Assembly (NCBI RefSeq): GCF_000193495.2
Contig: NZ_AP023410.1
Location: forward strand, 2,862,501-2,926,500
DNA: 64,000 bases
Source: Acetobacter aceti NBRC 14818
Lineage (GTDB): Bacteria > Pseudomonadota > Alphaproteobacteria > Acetobacterales > Acetobacteraceae
Direction: 5' to 3'
Shown: positions 63,110-64,000 of the stretch, piece after piece
Layout of the letters: each line of letters begins with the position of its first letter
Position numbering within the stretch: the first letter of the stretch is position 1
Position numbers and translations under genes: made by a program
Notes under the pieces: model-generated
Database searches by the model: none
Told to the model about the DNA's origin: nothing
What the model saw: the letters and a program-made list of their open reading frames with translations, nothing else

Positions 63110-64000
63110 GCTCGAACGCATTGCCGCCCAGCAGGACCGGGCCGCAGGGCGCGGCCTGTCCCGGCGTGGCTTCCTCTCGGCTGCCGTCGGCAGTTCATTC
63201 CTGTTCGGTTTCGCCCGTGAGTCGAAGGCCGCGCAGACCTATCCGCTTGGCGCGCCTCTGCCGCCGCCGGAATTCGAGCCCAATATCTGGTGCTCGATTG
63301 CGCCGGACGGTACGATCAACGTCAACATCATCCGCGCGGAGATGGGCCAGCATATCGGCACGGCTCTCGCCCGGATCATCGCTGACGAAATGGAAGCCGA
63401 CTGGGACAAGGTGAAGATCACCTATGTGGACACGGACCCGAAATGGGGCCTGATGGTCACGGGTGGTTCATGGTCCGTCTGGATGACATGGGATGTGTTC
63501 CGTCAGGCCGGTGCGGCCGCCCGGACCATTCTGGTCGAGGAAGGCGCGAAACTGCTGGGGATTCCGGCCTCTTCCTGCCATGCCCGCAATGGTCGTGTGA
63601 TCGGTGGGTCCTATTCCATCAGCTTCGGTGACATCGTCGCCAAGGCGAAGCCGACACGCAGCTTTACGCCGGACCAGATGAAGGCTCTGCCGCTCAAGCC
63701 GGCTTCGGAGCGTCGTCTGATCGGCAAGCCGGTGAAGTCTTTGGATATTCCGTCCAAGACCAACGGCACGGCGATCTACGGCATCGACGCGAAAATCGAC
63801 GGTATGGTCTATGGCCGTCCGAAGATGCCGCCGACACGCTATGGCTCCAAGGTCGTTTCTGTCGATGACAGCGAAGCAAAGAAGGTTCCAGGTTATATCC
63901 GTTACATCACGCTGGAAGATCCCAGTGATACGGTGCCGGGCTGGGTTGTCGTGCTGGCGAAAAGCTATCCGGCCGCCATCCGTGCGACAGATCTGCTGAA
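63102..64000 (+). CDS. Molybdopterin-binding large subunit of membrane aldehyde dehydrogenase (cut by window end)
   Basis: The first 299 codons are in the window. ATG 63102 follows GGAGGG about 12 nt before it. A twin-arginine signal, [17 protein letters not shown] near 20-36, with cleavage near SKAA, shows Tat export of the folded enzyme, which would carry the 2Fe-2S subunit with it. The mature N-terminus matches the isoquinoline-oxidoreductase beta type: [40 protein letters not shown] and [20 protein letters not shown]. Oxidises acetaldehyde to acetic acid at the periplasmic face. Confidence 0.93.
   Translation, partial: MGKLERIAAQQDRAAGRGLSRRGFLSAAVGSSFLFGFARESKAAQTYPLGAPLPPPEFEPNIWCSIAPDGTINVNIIRAEMGQHIGTALARIIADEMEADWDKVKITYVDTDPKWGLMVTGGSWSVWMTWDVFRQAGAAARTILVEEGAKLLGIPASSCHARNGRVIGGSYSISFGDIVAKAKPTRSFTPDQMKALPLKPASERRLIGKPVKSLDIPSKTNGTAIYGIDAKIDGMVYGRPKMPPTRYGSKVVSVDDSEAKKVPGYIRYITLEDPSDTVPGWVVVLAKSYPAAIRATDLL

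Noticed and set aside
1..64000. CRISPR arrays, toxin-antitoxin pairs, prophage or IS genes
   Set aside because: No regularly spaced direct repeats, transposase, integrase or toxin motifs were seen on either strand.

Overview
The window is chromosomal DNA from an acetic acid bacterium (Alphaproteobacteria, Acetobacteraceae; most like Acetobacter or a close relative). The assignment rests on three periplasmic oxidation systems that together are typical of vinegar bacteria: a PQQ-dependent alcohol dehydrogenase with its triheme cytochrome subunit (adhA-adhB), a haem-copper quinol oxidase operon (cyoABCD), and the start of a membrane aldehyde dehydrogenase operon (triheme cytochrome c, 2Fe-2S subunit, Tat-exported molybdopterin subunit cut by the window end). 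Ethanol to acetaldehyde to acetate oxidation would feed ubiquinone and then the oxidase.

Layout. 1-2.2 kb: a truncated beta-hydroxyacid dehydrogenase, a divergent uracil-DNA-glycosylase-like protein and a NYN-domain protein, all on the minus strand. 2.3-8.7 kb: folK, rpoZ, rsh (spoT), acpS, lepB, rnc, era. 9.1-21.6 kb: a conserved growth and envelope block, pyrH-frr-uppS-cdsA-dxr-rseP-bamA-skp-lpxD-fabZ-lpxA-lpxI; lpxB does not follow, and an AT-rich leader plus an acyltransferase-3 gene lie there instead. 22.8-28.1 kb: gloA, a small membrane protein with a kinase-like H-box, then rpmH-rnpA-yidD-yidC-engB-argB behind a good sigma70-type promoter. 28.6-32.3 kb (minus): adhAB. 32.9-38.4 kb: Bax-inhibitor-1 protein, cyoABCD, a small membrane protein. 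38.8-41.9 kb (minus): fdxA and an SUV3-type helicase, divergent from an M17 aminopeptidase. 43.6-44.8 kb: MarR regulator and a small exported protein.

45-48.6 kb (minus): a cobalamin riboswitch followed by a TonB-dependent receptor and an overlapping NiCoT cobalt/nickel permease, which reads as a B12-controlled cobalt uptake operon. 48.7-55.4 kb: a surface-polysaccharide group (WecA-like initiating transferase, 4,6-dehydratase, DegT-type aminotransferase, unknown anchored protein, HAD phosphatase, CWC zinc-ribbon-like protein, glycosyltransferase). 55.4-60.6 kb: TusA-like protein, Fur-family regulator overlapping olsB (ornithine lipid), lnt, XRE regulator, a DUF551-like protein, ssb. 61-64 kb: aldehyde dehydrogenase operon.

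Most of the window is ordinary core genome. I found no CRISPR array, intact insertion sequence, prophage, tRNA or rRNA. The items most worth a second look are the riboswitch operon, the degenerate glycosylase, the H-box membrane protein, the 18-bp perfect palindrome ahead of the aldehyde dehydrogenase genes, a structured gene-free stretch between argB and adhB, and a pair of related intergenic hairpin repeats. No wholly new multi-gene system is evident.
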